Below are positions 9,789 through 22,614 of a DNA stretch of 64,000 nt, in pieces. The notes beneath the pieces were generated by a model, which had not been told where the DNA came from, ran no database searches, and worked only from the letters and a program-made list of their open reading frames with translations. The translations under genes and the position numbers were made by a program. Origin of the DNA: Siphlonurus alternatus (lineage: Eukaryota > Arthropoda > Insecta > Ephemeroptera > Siphlonuridae); assembly GCA_949825025.1 (NCBI GenBank), contig OX463782.1:35311351-35375350 (forward strand), given 5' to 3'. How positions within the stretch are numbered: position 1 is the stretch's first letter; the number at the start of each line of letters is the position of its first letter.

Positions 9789-10270
9789 TAAAGCGGATCC
9801 ACATGACGACAATGGCGATGCGACGCGATTTTGACGCAAAAGCTGAAAAATCCTATGCGGCGAGTGAATTTGCCTGTTTGCGGCAGTGAATATTGCGTTA
9901 TAATTAACGATGCTGGTTTGTTAATAGTCAAATTATATGGCCGCCAATGTATGTATGTTAAAGCAAGTGCGCATTATTCGCTTCGCGTCGCATGATAAAA
10001 ATCGCCATGTGAATCTACTTTTACTTTAATTTTCCATATCAAGGCGGATTTACATGGCGATTTTTATCATGCGACGCGAAGTTAATAATGCGCACTTACT
10101 GTTACATCCATTGGTGGCCATATTTGGCAATTAAAGAAAAGGGCATCCGTATTTATTGTGATATTCGCTGCCGCAACTGACGAATTCGCTCTCCGCATAG
10201 GATTTCACAACTTTTGCTTCATGGCAAAGTCGCGTCGCATCGCCATTGTCGCCATGTGGATCCGCCTTTA
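9789..10270. mobile_element. Large inverted-repeat element with GCGATGCGACGCGA arms
   Basis: AAAGCGGATCCACATGACGAC at the left and GTCGCCATGTGGATCCGCCTTT at the right. Each half (about 225 bp) is itself bounded by CGACGCGA and CATGATAAAAATCGCCATGT words, so this looks like two related elements joined head to head around 10020. Confidence 0.8.
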
Positions 10271-10382
10271 AGTGTTAATATAATATTGATAAATACCATT
10301 AGGTAATAAAAACAGATTAAATTTTTATATATGATTTCTTTTTTTTTATTTATATATTTATTAATTTTACTGTATTTCCTTT

Positions 10383-10843
10383 AAAGGCATACAGGCCTCA
10401 AATAAAAAAATTAGGCAGTCACAGAGAGTTGCTTGAGTTGACAATCAACATTTGGATAATTTTTTCCATGCGCGATGCAGCTGCATGAGCGGGGGCTACA
10501 AAGTTGAGGATGCAGGGGGGTCTTCAAATAACACCACTTAACCTAAACTTTGCTTAAAACTGTCTTAGCGCAACAATAAAGAATACACTAAGACTGTCCC
10601 AATTTTAGGATTCTTGTAATTTGTATTATTTGAAGACCCCCCAGGTCCCTGATGACGTCAAAAAAACATGGCGGCGTATTTATGGTTGTGCGTTCTGACG
10701 TCATCAAGGACCTGCATCCTTACTTTGCAGCCCCTGCTCATGCAGCTGCATCGCGCACGGAAAAATTAATCCGAATGTTGATTGTTAACTCAAGCAACTC
10801 CTCTGTGACTGTCAAATTTTAAATTTGAGGCCTGTATACCTTT
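10383..10843. mobile_element. MITE family M2, longer copy
   Basis: Ends AAAGGCATACAGGCCTCAAA and its complement, as at 745-1088. The inner arms carry GATGACGTCA (10654) and TGACGTCATC (10697). The CAGGGGGGTCTTCAAATAA and TTATTTGAAGACCCCCCAGG arms bound an extra central hairpin. Confidence 0.85.
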
Positions 10844-11023
10844 AATTAAGAACACAATACATAAATATCATGTTTAGTTCAAAAAATGTAAAATTATTGG
10901 TCGCTAAAATTAGGGAAAGACATAAAAATTGTTGCATAAAAGTATGAAAATGTGTGAAATAAACCAAACAAAAGAACGTAAAGGAAAGGACAATGACATC
11001 TGTGTACTCCAGCACTTAGGTAC

Positions 11024-11128
11024 CTTAATTACATCTTGTGGCATGCACGATGATGTGGTCTCTGACGTCACAGCGGCCTTGTGTCGACTACTCAGCAACA
11101 CACCGGCCGATCGGGACTTGCGGACAAA
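11024..11128 (-). CDS. Candidate internal exon W of an unrecognised gene
   Basis: A 105-base exon on the minus strand between an acceptor (AAATTTAG) and a donor (GATGTAATTAAG then GTACCT). The open frame is exactly 35 codons, starts FVRKSRSAGVLLSSRHKA and ends MPQDVIK, phase 0 at both ends. That phase fits the three candidate terminal exons at 9570, 7859 and 4159. Basic and Ser/Thr-rich; it could be a cytoplasmic tail or linker. No family recognised, and the 5' part of the gene was not found. Confidence 0.45.
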
Positions 11129-11666
11129 CTAAATTTGGCTGCAGTCTGGCGCTACTACAGTAGAGAAAATTCATGATAATTATTTTAATACATTATTTGA
11201 TGCCTGTCTTTTAAAAAGTATGAACTCACCAAATAAGTGCTGACTTCATGAACGCATGCAGGTTGGTGGTCGAGCGATTGAAATTTTAATTGGCTTTAAG
11301 CGTTTGCTATGCAGCCACCAAAAGTATTTAATTAATTACACTAATTAATAAATTATGTCGAGCGGGCGATGTGTATAAATTTACAGCTAATGATTTAATT
11401 TCTGAATGAACAGCTTTGTAAAAAAAGTTGAATTTTACGACTGAGATAAAATGAATAATTGTCATATTTTTACCAACATTTTTCAAAATCAAAGAAAGTT
11501 GATTAATGGATCAGCCATGCATTGATACAGTTTTAGATGCTAAATTGAAATATAAAATACATTATACATCAATATCTATAATATACTGTTTGAAACGATA
11601 ATCTTTAAAGTGGTATAAGGTTGTAATAAATTTTTGGTTAAAATTATCACCAAATTTTATTACAAA

Positions 11667-11697
<31 letters not shown>
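11129..11697. other. AT-rich, no gene seen
   Basis: A/T-rich spacer ending in a (TA)n run at 11671-11697, the insertion point of the next element. Confidence 0.5.
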
Positions 11698-11701
<4 letters not shown>

Positions 11702-14274
11702 GTGAACCACAATTCGCGTGCCAACTTTTTTCGTAAATTTGGTATTGCAAAAATTTTCGTACAAACTTCAAATTTGGTACACTTGTAGCTGAGGGTTGTA
11801 AAAATTAGTTCAGGGTGTTAAAAGTTTTATTGGACACCAATAACACCCCTTTCAGGGGTGGTTTTTAAAAAAATTATTTTCGCCTTATGGAAATTCAATG
11901 TTAAATACAACTTTTTTTGAAATCATTGGAATTTTGCGGAAAAAGTTTCTAGCATAAGGTAATCGACCGTCCTGAACTCAGAAATAATTTTAGATTTTTT
12001 CCCTGACGCACCCCTGAGGGTGGCGACCTACCCCTAAAATCCATTTTCCTTAAAAATTGTGCTAAAATTATGAAATTAATTTTCAAGGGGTAATCGACCC
12101 TCTTGAACTCGGAAATAATTTTAGATTTTTTCCCCGACGCACCCCTGAGGGTGGAGACCTACCCCTAAAATCCATTTTCCTTAAAAATTGTGCTAAAATT
12201 ATGAAATTAATTTTCAAGGGGTAATCGACCCTCCTAAACTCGGAAATAATTTTAGATTTTTTCCCTGACGCACCCCTGAGGGTAAAGACCTACCCCTAAA
12301 ATCCATTTTTCTTAAAAATTGTGCTAAAATTATGAAATTAATTTTCAAGGGGTAATCGACCCTCCTAAACTCGGAAATAATTTTAGATTTTTTCCCTGAC
12401 GCACCCCTGAGGGTAAAGACCTACCCCTAAAATCCATTTTTCTTAAAAATTGTGCTAAAATTATGAAATTAATTTTCAAGGAGTAATCGACCCTCCTGAA
12501 CTCGGAAATAATTTTAGATTTTTTCCCCGACGCACTCTTGAGGGTGGAAAACTACCCCTAAAATCCATTTTCCTTAAAAATTGTGATAAAATTGTAAAAT
12601 TAATTTTCAAGGTGTACTCTACCCTTCTGAACTCGGAAATAATTTGAGATTTTTTCCCTAACGCAACCCTGAGGGTCAACGGCTACCCACCATATCTTTT
12701 CTCCTTAATAATCGAGTAGAAATTGTGGATTAAATTTTTTTCGGAATTTATCAAAATCTTTCATAAAAAAAAAAAATCACAGACTCACCTCTTCACTTGC
12801 AGCATGACGATGGATGTATTCACCATTAATTGCATGGCGTGAAGGCACATGTTGGTCTGCACAACGAGGCTATGTGTGCCTTTAACAACTGAGATGTAAC
12901 CAATTCCACATAACGTCTGTCACTTTTAGCTCGTCAATGGTCTCAAATCTCTTTCTGAAGAAAAATGTTCACAAGAAGAAATTTGAGACGAATTGACAAA
13001 CAGAAAGTGGAGATCAGACGTTGCATGGAATTAGTCACACCTCAGATGTTAGAGGCTATATATGCACCTACACACATAGCCACGTTGAGCGGACCAACAT
13101 GTGCCATCACGCCAATAGAGGCTTCAAGTCAGCTGATTTTTCGGTGATCCCACCCGCTATACCAAACCTATGTAAAAAAAATGTGAATTCGTTTTTTCAC
13201 CATGAATAAGATTTTTCAGGGATAATACCTTTACGGAACTTTGGTCCAAACTGAAAAATAAAGTAGATAATTCAAGATTTAGAATTTTTACTTGATTTAT
13301 AACCGAGAAAAGTTAAAAAAAACACTTTGCTTCATTTTCAAGTGCAAGATGGACCTTAGCGACAAACAGTTGCGCAGCGAAAGCGCATCACTTGAAGCCT
13401 CCATTAACGGTGGAAACATTGAGTGAAACCACTGTCATGCTGCAAGTGAAGGGGTCAGTCTGGGATATTTTTTCTCTGAAAAATTTCGATACATCCTAAA
13501 AAAAAATTAATTCGCAATTTCTACTCGATAATTAAGAAAGAAGGATATGGTGGGTAGCAGCTAGTTTCCCCTCAGAGTTGCATCGGGAAAAAAAATCTAA
13601 AATTAATTCCGAGTTCAGGAGGGTCAATTACACCTAGGAAATTAATTTCACAATTTTTAAGGAAAATGGAATTAAGGGGTAGGTCTCCACCCTCAGGGGT
13701 GCGTCAAAGAAAAAATTTAAAATTATTTCAGAGTTCAGGAGGGTCGATTACTCCTTGAAAATTAATTTCATAATTTTAGCACAATTTTTAAGGAAAATGG
13801 ATTTTAGGGGTAGGTCTCCACCCTCAGGGGTGCGTCGGGGAAAAAATCTAAAATTATTTCCGAGTTCAAGAGGGTCGATTACCCCTTGAAAATTAATTTC
13901 ATAATTTTAGCACAATTTTTAAGGAAAATGGATTTTAGGGGTAGGTCGCCACCCTCAGGGGTGCGTCGGGAAAAAAATCTAAAATTATTTCTGAGTTCAG
14001 GACAGTTGATTACCCTATGCTAGAAACTCTTTCCGCAAAATTCCAATGATTTCAAAAAAAGTTGTATTTAACATTGAATTCCCATAAGGCGAAAATAATT
14101 TTTTTAAAAACCACCCCTGAAAGGGGTGTTATTGGTGTCCAATAAAAATTTTAACACCTTGAACTAATTTTTACAACCCTCAGCTACAAGTGTACCAAGT
14201 TTGAAGTTTGTGCGAAAATTTTTGCAATACCAAATTTACGAAAATAGTTGGCACGCGAATTGTGGTTCACTCTG
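11698..14274. mobile_element. Large TIR element with 131-bp tandem units
   Basis: Starts CAGAGTGAACCACAATTCGC and ends with its complement (GCACGCGAATTGTGGTTCAC then TCTG); both ends abut (TA)n. The left arm contains six units of 131 bp (anchor CCTGACGCACCCCTGAGGGT at 12001, 12132, 12263, 12394, 12525 and a diverged 12656), and the right arm about three complementary units (near 13676, 13807, 13938). The centre (12780-13460) is a further inverted pair (CACTTGCAGCATGAC, GGCTTCAAGT). Open frames are short and lie inside the repeats. Non-autonomous; superfamily unknown. Confidence 0.85.
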
Positions 14275-14799
14275 TATATATATATATTGTAAATTTATAT
14301 ATTATATTGTTACAAAACTATGCAATCTGATCAAAAACTACCCCTTAAATTACTTGAGAAACAGCTTTGCTTCTAAACCAGACAAAATTGAATTAAATAA
14401 ATTATTAATATATTATATCGAATTCATTATTAATGGAATTAATAAATTTGGTAATTAATATTTTTTTCCTGTGACAAAATAATAAATAAATATTAATAGT
14501 TTTAAATACTAAAAATTAGCTCAATGAAATTGTTTCACATATTTGAAGTTCTATAGTCACAAAAAAAAATCCAAAAGCCACAACTTTCTGTGCTTCACAG
14601 CATCATACAAACCAACGTGGCCATGGTCAGGCAAATACATAAAGATTTTACCTATATTATGAAGATGGAAGGATTATGGATAAAGGATTAAAATAAAAAT
14701 AATAAAACAATAATAAAAAATAAACATAACGAAAAATAATAAAATAATAATAAAAACTGAACATAACTGAAAAGGGTTATTATGGTTAAGACGGGTACG
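14275..14799. other. AT-rich, no gene seen
   Basis: A/T-rich sequence including AATAAAA-type low-complexity stretches at 14690-14760. Confidence 0.5.
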
Positions 14800-15075
14800 C
14801 CACAATTCTTTGTCAATGGATTTATCCAAAGCCAGGGTGACGATTTTGTACCCTGGGTGGGAGAAGCAGTAGCCGTGTCATCCTAACCATTTGAAGCTAT
14901 GCTCAGCGGTGGCCGGTTACGCTGGTAACTTAGGGAAACGTCCGAACCTCCGCTACACTCCCACAGGACACCAAAAACAAGCGGAGGGAAAGGCAAGAGC
15001 AGATCTCACGGTACTGCAATCACCCTCCTTCGCATTGCCGAGGGAATGAAAACCATCCTCGAAATTACTCTAAGT
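14800..15075. other. GC-richer insert of unknown nature
   Basis: Clearly richer in G/C than its flanks (CCCTGGGTGGGAGAAGCAG, GTGGCCGGTTACGCTGG, CCGAGGGAATGAAAACC) but with no long open frame, intron signals or hairpin. It may be the 3' end of a retroelement or a SINE. Confidence 0.3.
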
Positions 15076-15959
15076 AAATAAAAAGTTATTTAATAAGTAA
15101 AGAAAATATATCTTCAGGTCCATGACAACCTCGTTAAGGATGATACTGCAAAACACAAAATTTGTGTTATGGAAAGCTCAGTGCATTTATTTTATTCATA
15201 AACTTATTGTAACATAATAATAACGTTAAATGAAAGTTTTTTTTTTTTTTCATCTCGTGTATAACTAATTTTTTTTAAACAGAAGTAGAATGCATTTAAT
15301 TAAAAGTCTGGTTTATCCGCTAGGTTTCTCAATCACACCAGGTGTGAATTGAGTCTCATTACATGGCTTGACTACAAGTCACGGACTGCCCTAACCTAAA
15401 ACAATCTAAACAAGGCGTATTAGATTGATTGTGAGCAAAACAATGTACAGATTGTTATAAACTAAAAACAAAAATAAAATAAAAATATCAAAGTTTTACA
15501 GCTAAGCTACAAGATAGTCAGACCATATTACATTCACATTTATGGACTCTATCGTTATCTTTATGCCAGAAACATATGACTGAATACAGCCATAGATATA
15601 ATGAAGTCGAGTTTAAAAATTAAACTTTACTTCCAAAATAAATTTGGAAAACACCAATACCATGCATCAAACTGCTAATGATATGGGAAAAATATCAAAA
15701 TAAACTATACCAGTTTATTATTTAAGCAGAACCAAATAAAAATATATATAAAAAAAAGATACCCACTTAAAACAACATCGTTTTCAACTTAGTTTATAAG
15801 TCATAAAACAGATATTAATGTTTACAATTATCGTTACTTGAAATAAAAATACTGTCGATGCATTTCATTCATCTTAACTGCCCGTCAATTTCCTCTTTAT
15901 TTATATAACATTGCATTAATTCATTCAAATTTTAATATAAAACGGTACTCGGTATTTAA
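15076..15959. other. AT-rich, no gene seen
   Basis: No coding, RNA or inverted-repeat feature could be supported. Confidence 0.5.
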
Positions 15960-16430
15960 ACACCTGACCAGGTACCACGTGGCAGTCAGTCAAGCAAATG
16001 ATTGGCTACATCACACGAGCGAGGAAAGGAGCATAAACGTCATTTTCTTTCCTCCGATTTGACGACACTTCAGCGCCCCTAAGAAACAAATTTCAGTGAC
16101 CGTACGACACAATTTTCTATAATATCATTAAAAAAAAATACGTTATTATAATTTTTATAATAAATTATCTTTTTAAAAAAACTCCGGTGAGACGATTCTT
16201 TTTAGCTGCATTTTGGTTCCCACAGACCACAAACTCCGATTTTTAGAAAATACTTTTATGAAATTTGAACAAAAAGGTGTGAAAGAATTAAAAAAACAAG
16301 CAAATGAAGCACTCTACTATGAAGCAAACTGTACGACAATCCGTCTAACACGCCCGCTCACGACAAACTTACGACGATCAACACTTTGGTCTCGTATCAC
16401 CGAGTAACAGTAGCTTGGACAGGTGAGTCA
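15960..16430 (+). other. Possible promoter and short open frame
   Basis: GC-richer stretch with ATTGGCT near 16005 and a 64-codon open frame at 16213-16407, rich in Lys, Asn and Thr, with no recognised motif and no in-frame ATG at its 5' end. CAG then GTGAGTC at 16420 could be a donor, but the frame stops before it. A noncoding first exon or chance are both possible. Confidence 0.2.
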
Positions 16431-16576
16431 GGCATTGGGATACATATACGGTAACTACGATAAACCAAAAAGGGGAAGTGCACAATGCACAACACAATTT
16501 TTTGGCGGTTATACAACACGCATATTTGTTAAAATTGCATTTTTCACGAACGGAACGAAAAATTCTAGCAAATAAA

Positions 16577-16892
16577 GTATCGACCTCAATTTTTTTATTG
16601 CAGAATTTGATAGAGGGTGAAATGTAATGCTACCTTGACTTTTTCAGATTTTTTAGAGCCCGGGAAGTATTTTTAAAAATAATTAAATGTCCTTTTTGTG
16701 ACGTCACGCGGCGGCAAGTCATATCTTTTTCTTAAGGAGCGGCGTATGAGTGACGTCACAAAATAATTTTAAATAATTTTTTTAAAAATATTTCATGAAC
16801 TCTAAAAAAATCTGAAAAAAAAAATCAAGGTAGCATAACTTTGTACCCTCTATCCATTTCTGCAACAAAAAAAAAAAATTTGAGGTCGATAC
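16577..16892. mobile_element. MITE family M4, subtype b
   Basis: TIR AGTATCGACCTCAATTTTTT and its complement; inner arms TTGCAG, GATAGAGGGTG and CTACCTTGA; GTGACGTCAC palindromes at about 16698 and 16752 near the centre. Confidence 0.9.
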
Positions 16893-18339
16893 TCCATTTG
16901 GATTAGGACAACTCACAGTTTAAGAAAAAAATTAAAAATAATTTTATTTTATTTTATTTACATAAAAATTCAAAATTGTGTAAAAAAAAAATCATAATTT
17001 CATAACAATTAAAACATGTAAAATAGAATTATTAACATTATAAACTTCAATAAGCCATATATTATATATATGCTTTTAATATGGTGAGATCACTATATAA
17101 ACAAAAACCATGCAAGGTCGAGAGACATTCCTCCAGTACGACGCGCACCAACACGTCAGTACATGCTGGTTCGCCGACAGTCTCGTGGAATATCACCTGA
17201 GGAGGTACATCGCAACTTTCAGTTCAGCCACAGTCAAAAATAATGTTAGTGTCAATATGAAATAAATAAGTTTACATCAGTTTCGTATAAGATTTTTACT
17301 ATTGTGTTTAACACATAGATATATCGTCCTTCGTCAGGAATAATATAGGCTAACTGTTATTTCAGGTGAACGCAGTTTTGAGCTGTAAAATAGGTATAAA
17401 CTAAAGCTATTTTTGTGCTCACCTAAAAAAGCAGATTTAGATTTTTATAAAGTTCTGTGCCATACAAGTATGTTTAGAATAAGTCAAAATATACAAACTT
17501 ATACACAACACAAGTACATAAAAATATAATACAAATAAAACATATATTATACACATTGCAAAATCTATAACAAGTTTTTTTATGCTGAGTAAATTCCTGT
17601 ACATCATAATAGTTCTTATCTCTTAAAAATACACAAGCAAGGATTTTTTAAATTTTTATAATTTAATAAGCTCATTATTGCAACGAAATCTTGCCAGGCA
17701 GAGAGCTCATTATTGCGGACGAAGGACGATATCAAAACGTGTCTTTGCATGCAATAATATAAAATGTTATGTTTTTAAGAAAATCTTACTGCAGATCTTA
17801 CAGGATTTAGTTGTAAAATTTTAAAGTTATTATGTTTAAAATATAATTTTATATCATATATATATACATTTTTAAAAAAATATATATTATATACTGTGTA
17901 TATATATATATATATTATATATACAAGGTATATTATGTATTTATTCTATGTATTAAAATTTAAAAAAAATATATAAAAATAGTAACTGCACTCTGTAGTA
18001 TGCATACATGTTGTTTGTAATGTAGTAATTAATATTCGAAATATCATTTTGATTTGTAATCTATAATCATATAGCTGAATATTGCAGGTCTCTTGCATGT
18101 GAAAAAATTGTGTACTAATTTGAAAATCGTAAAAACTGTAAAATTCTTCTATTATTTATAATTATTATAAAGCAAATATAAAATATAATATAAAACCTTC
18201 TGATATTTTTATTACTTCATGAATAAAAACTCTATTTAGAGTAGCAAACAATATAAAAAATAAGTGTCAAAAGATATCGCTATGTATATATAATATATTT
18301 ATTATAATTCTGCATCACAAATTAAATTATTCGACAGAT
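16893..18339. other. AT-rich, with one GC-richer patch
   Basis: Mostly A/T-rich, with TA-rich low complexity at 17850-17960. At 17107-17270 a GC-richer patch is open for 54 codons on the plus strand from an ATG, without splice support. Its ACATTCCTCC(A/C)G(T/C)ACGACG segment recurs at 18393. No gene is claimed. Confidence 0.4.
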
Positions 18340-18625
18340 TTGGCCTGTATCAAATACAGCTTCACACACAATTTGACTCACGCTTATCGACGACATTCCT
18401 CCCGCACGACGACGTCTCTCTTGTCCGCTTGCCACACAAGTACTGAGCAGTCAGCGAGCGTCTGCGAGAGCAAGGAGTCGTTGAGCGAGAGTGAGCACCG
18501 AGCAGCGACCTTTGACTGCGCCTATATTGGCTTCCTTTCTCCCACCCCCACTTCCTTCTCTAAAGCTTGCCTAACTGCTACTGCACAGTGCACACCGCTG
18601 GCTATAATATTATTATTATTATAGT
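18340..18625 (-). promoter_or_regulatory. Possible promoter and first exon
   Basis: A GC-rich island of about 280 bases. On the minus strand the G/C-rich leader runs to an ATG (about 18395) in GAGGAATGTCGTCGATAAGC, followed at once by GTGAGTC, a good donor. This would give a first exon with about five codons. It faces the candidate exons at 11024, 9570, 7859 and 4159 and could belong to that gene, but nothing visible links them. Confidence 0.25.
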
Positions 18626-18779
18626 CTTTTATTAAACAAAAAAAGTGTACATATAAAATAATAGCAGCGCTCTTGTTTGCAAACATTTCGTTATAATAAT
18701 AAATTATATAATATATAAGCCAATTCATTTAACCCACGAATTACCAACGAATTTTTCACCATATATAATTATACTTTAC

Positions 18780-18960
18780 CAATGGGGGGGGGGGGGGTCG
18801 AAACAATCCGCTATATAAATAATAACAATCATAGTATGTAAATGTTTTAAAAATTATTTTCTTACCATTTCTTTTTCTTTTTCCGGACTAGTTGGCTAAC
18901 TAATGATTTCAACTTTTTTCATAATACTTAAATTGGACCAGGATTTTACACCTTTTTTCA
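18780..18960. repeat. Oligo-G dispersed repeat
   Basis: TTACCAATGG, a G run, then GTCGAAACAATCCGCTATAT and TTTTCCGGA, in the same order as the copies at 6481 and 47775. Confidence 0.55.
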
Positions 18961-18963
18961 GCT

Positions 18964-20935
18964 TAAAGGGGCATCTCCATGGAGCGGGGAAGGCGATAAA
19001 AATCGGGTGCCGCAGCCAATCAGAGGCTCAGGATTTCCTCGCCTTGCGAGTAGCGATTTTATCGCTTACGTGGCTATACGGGTCTTTCACCATACGTCAC
19101 AAAAATATGACGTCACGTGAATGTATTAGGCAAAAAGCACCTATTTAACATGGGTAGTAGCATACCAAAAACTATTTATTTTCTGCGATATGACAATCGT
19201 GGTACTTTTGACAATTATTTTATATGATATATAGATTGAAATGTCAAGTAAATGGAAAAAAATGTAATATTTGCCAATGATATCTGTGAAAAATACAATA
19301 AATCATTAAATAAAATGTAAATCGACTCCAAATTTCACGTCAATAATGACCATTTTACGACACTTATGCACTGATATTGACCCTAAGATTCTTAAAAAAA
19401 TTCAGCCAATCACCGGCCATTGCTTTCCCCGCGGACTTTTGAATACGAGGGGGAAACGGAACAACAAAAAGTAATGATAAAGAAACTAGGTAAAATAAAA
19501 AAAATGTATATGTTCAAGTTATGTACATTTATTTCTTACGTATATATTATTGTTAAAAAAAAATTAAAATATGTTAAATTAGGAGGAATAAATCAAGTGA
19601 TTCCAGTTCCCTCTCAGTACCTACTGCTGAATGTAAACAACAACAAAGCCAAGCAAACGCTATATACGGGTCTTTCACCATACGTCACAAAAATATGACG
19701 TCACGTGAATGTAGGCAAAAAGCACCTATTTAACATGGGTAGTAGCATACCAAAAACTATTTATTTTCTGCGATATGACGATCGTGGTACTTTTGACAAT
19801 TATTTTATATGATATATAGATTGAAATGTCAAGTAAATGGAAAAAAATGTAATATTTGCCAATGATATCTGTGAAAAATACAATAAATCATTAAATAAAA
19901 TGTAAATCGACTCCAAATTTCACGTCAATAATGACCATTTTACGACACTTATGCACTGATATTGACCCTAAGATTCTTAAAAAAATTCAGCCAATCACCG
20001 GCCATTGCTTTCCCCGCGGACTTTTGAATACGAGGGGGAAACGGAACAACAAAAAGTAATGATAAAGAAACTAGGTAAAATAAAAAAAATGTATATGTTC
20101 AAGTTATGTACATTTATTTCTTACGTATATATTATTGTTAAAAAAAAATTAAAATATGTTAAATTAGGAGGAATAAATCAAGTGATTCCAGTTCCCTCTC
20201 AGTACCTACTGCTGAATGTAAACAACAACCAAGCCAAGCAAACGCTATATACGGGTCTTTCACCATACGTCACAAAAACATGACGTCACGTGAATGTAGG
20301 CAAAAAGCACCTATTTAACATGGTAGTAGCATACCAAAAACTATTTATTTTCTGCGATATGACGATTGTGATACCTTTGACAATTATTTTATTTGATAGA
20401 TTGAAATGTCAAGTAAATGGAAAAAAATGCAATATTTGCCAATGATATCTGTGAAAAATACAATAAATCATTAAATAAAATGTAAATCGACTCCAAATTT
20501 CACGTCAATAATGACCATTTTACGACACTTATGCACTGATATTGACCCTAACATTCTGAAAAAAAATCAGCCAATCACCGACCATTGCTTTCCCCGCGGA
20601 CTTTTGAATACGAGGGGGAAACGGCACAACAAAGAATAATGATAAAGAAACTAGGTAAAATAAAAAAAATATATTTGTTCAAGTTATGTATATTCATTTC
20701 TTACGTATAAATTATTGTTAAAAAAAAATTAAAAATATGTTAAATTAGGAGCAATAAATCAAGTGATTCCAGTTCCCCCTAAGTACCTACTGATGAATGC
20801 AAACAACAACAAAGCCAAGCAAACACCGTATACTATACGAGATTGAAGCAAGTGCACTTTTCTCGCCCCGCCAAGCCCCGCTCGACATAATAATAACATT
20901 TAAAAACTCCATGGAAATGCACCTTTAAACAGCAT
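18964..20935. mobile_element. TIR element with three 585-bp tandem units
   Basis: Outer ends AAAGGGGCATCTCCATGGAG and CTCCATGGAAATGCACCTTT resemble family M3. Inside are three direct repeats of about 585 bp (starting near 19074, 19661 and 20246), each beginning CGGGTCTTTCACCATACGTCA, then ATGACGTCACGTG. The first two are almost identical; the third is more diverged. Each holds a 92-codon frame (19420-19698, 20005-20283) that opens at TTG rather than ATG and differs by two residues between copies, as expected from DNA-level duplication. Confidence 0.8.
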
Positions 20936-21527
20936 GAACCTTTGTCCCAGAAACCCAGCTTTTTTGTCCGTTTTGCCGACAATCAGGCTACGCCAGGTCG
21001 CTTCTACGCTGCCTTTGATAAATACGTACTTGATTGACTAACCTAACTATTAAAGGTGTCACTTTAGCTGCCAGCACTGCATTGTCAGATATTCTCAGTA
21101 TTGTCACAGAGATCGGTCACTGCGGCTGACTCAAGTGCGTGTCTATAAAATATGTACTAATTATTGAAATGATAAAAATTACATGTGAAAAGTATATATA
21201 TGGTATAAGTATATATTGAAAATTTTATTACTGTGAATAACACAAAAATAAACGACAAATATGCTAAAGTGATTACTTACTTCATGAACTCACTAAATAA
21301 TAATATTTTGATAATAATAACTCTATATAATATAATATTTTTATACATGGTAATCCTTAATCTTGTCTTGTGTAATTGTAAACGTTTTAAAATTAGTTTA
21401 CAATTATTACTATATTCTTAAAATTTTAATTAGCCATGTGATATACATTCTATGTAACAATTAGCATGATCGGTTCTGTACAGCTTATGATCGAAATACA
21501 AATTTGATTTTAATGAACACAAAAACA
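20936..21527. other. Intergenic; no gene supported
   Basis: A GC-richer patch at 20940-21150 is open for short stretches on both strands but lacks good splice or start signals. From 21150 the sequence is A/T-rich. Confidence 0.4.
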
Positions 21528-21626
21528 GTGTACACTCGGTGCTTTGGAAAATTTCCACTTCAAGCTAGCCTTACCAATGCCCTGTAATAAACATTCAACG
21601 GTGATTAACAAGTCAACAAGTGTACA
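21528..21626. mobile_element. MITE family M9
   Basis: GTGTACACTCGGTGCTTTGG with inner GGAAAATTTCC at the left and CAAGTGTACA at the right, as at 6025 and 50533; the right arm is shortened. Confidence 0.55.
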
Positions 21627-22146
21627 GTAAATTGTATATACATAAATTTAAATAATAAATTAAATTGAAATTAATTCAACTATTAATTAAATGCATGTTT
21701 ATCAATATATCTTCTGCCATTTCAAATTTATCACTTAGTACATCAAGTGGAAAAAATACGTCACATTTTGTAGCATTAAGAATACCAAGTGGTCCATCCT
21801 CTTCAGTATTTGCGAAATTAAACTAAAGAAACATGGAAACCACAGTCAAGATGGTCGTTAATGCTATTCAGCAATCACCTCACGAAAACACAGTTATTGT
21901 CATTTTGAATTTAAAAACAAAGCTACGTACTAAAGGATTTAAAATATATAATGATCATCCATTGCATGCTGTAAAAATATACATATTATTTTTCTCTTTA
22001 AATTGGAAATTTAATATTTATTATTATTATTATATAAATAAAAATTGTAATAAAATATTAACTGGCTCGATCGATAATGGTATAGTAAGTTATTCGTCAT
22101 CAGAAGTAATGTCCATTATCTCAACTGTCACATATTGTGGTAATGA

Positions 22147-22473
22147 CAAGCTTCAACGTAAAAATGCCGCAGCGCCGCATTCTTACATCGCTCCATAAGG
22201 TTTGTTAGGAGAAAAATCTTATTTATTTTTTCATTCAAATTCTATGCTGCACAAAATCTCGAATATTTTTTATGTCATGTAAAGTGATCTTTCCCGTGGC
22301 TCATATGAATTATTAATCTTGCCCTTCTAAGAACCGTCGGAAAAAATTAAAAACCAGGTACCGCTGGGTTAAAATAAAAGATAGAAAGCTTTGATAGAAC
22401 ATGTCGTCGCGCTCAGTTTGCGCGCTAGATTTTCATTGGCTGAGAGAATTGTGTCGTCAATGTTGAAGCTTCT
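22147..22473. mobile_element. MITE family M11 (AAGCTTCAAC ends)
   Basis: Ends ACAAGCTTCAACGTAAAAAT and ATTGTGTCGTCAATGTTGAAGCTT. The whole 327 bases reappear in inverted orientation at 29923-30250. Short terminal inverted repeat; the body is not palindromic (CCGCAGCGCCGCATTC, TGATCTTTCCCGTGGC, CGGTACC-type core). Confidence 0.8.
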
Positions 22474-22614
22474 CATTTTATAACATCGACTCTTTTATAT
22501 GCACACAAAATTCCACATCAATCTCCACAGTTTCATCTTCTTGGACGGTGATTTTGTCATTATAATCATTCACAATCACTTCATCTTTAACACACATGAT
22601 CACACTTGGTCTAT

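Noticed and set aside
19420..20283. Repeated 92-codon frames, almost identical
   Set aside because: They open at TTG, lack a start and are copies of the same tandem DNA unit; no sign of protein-level constraint.
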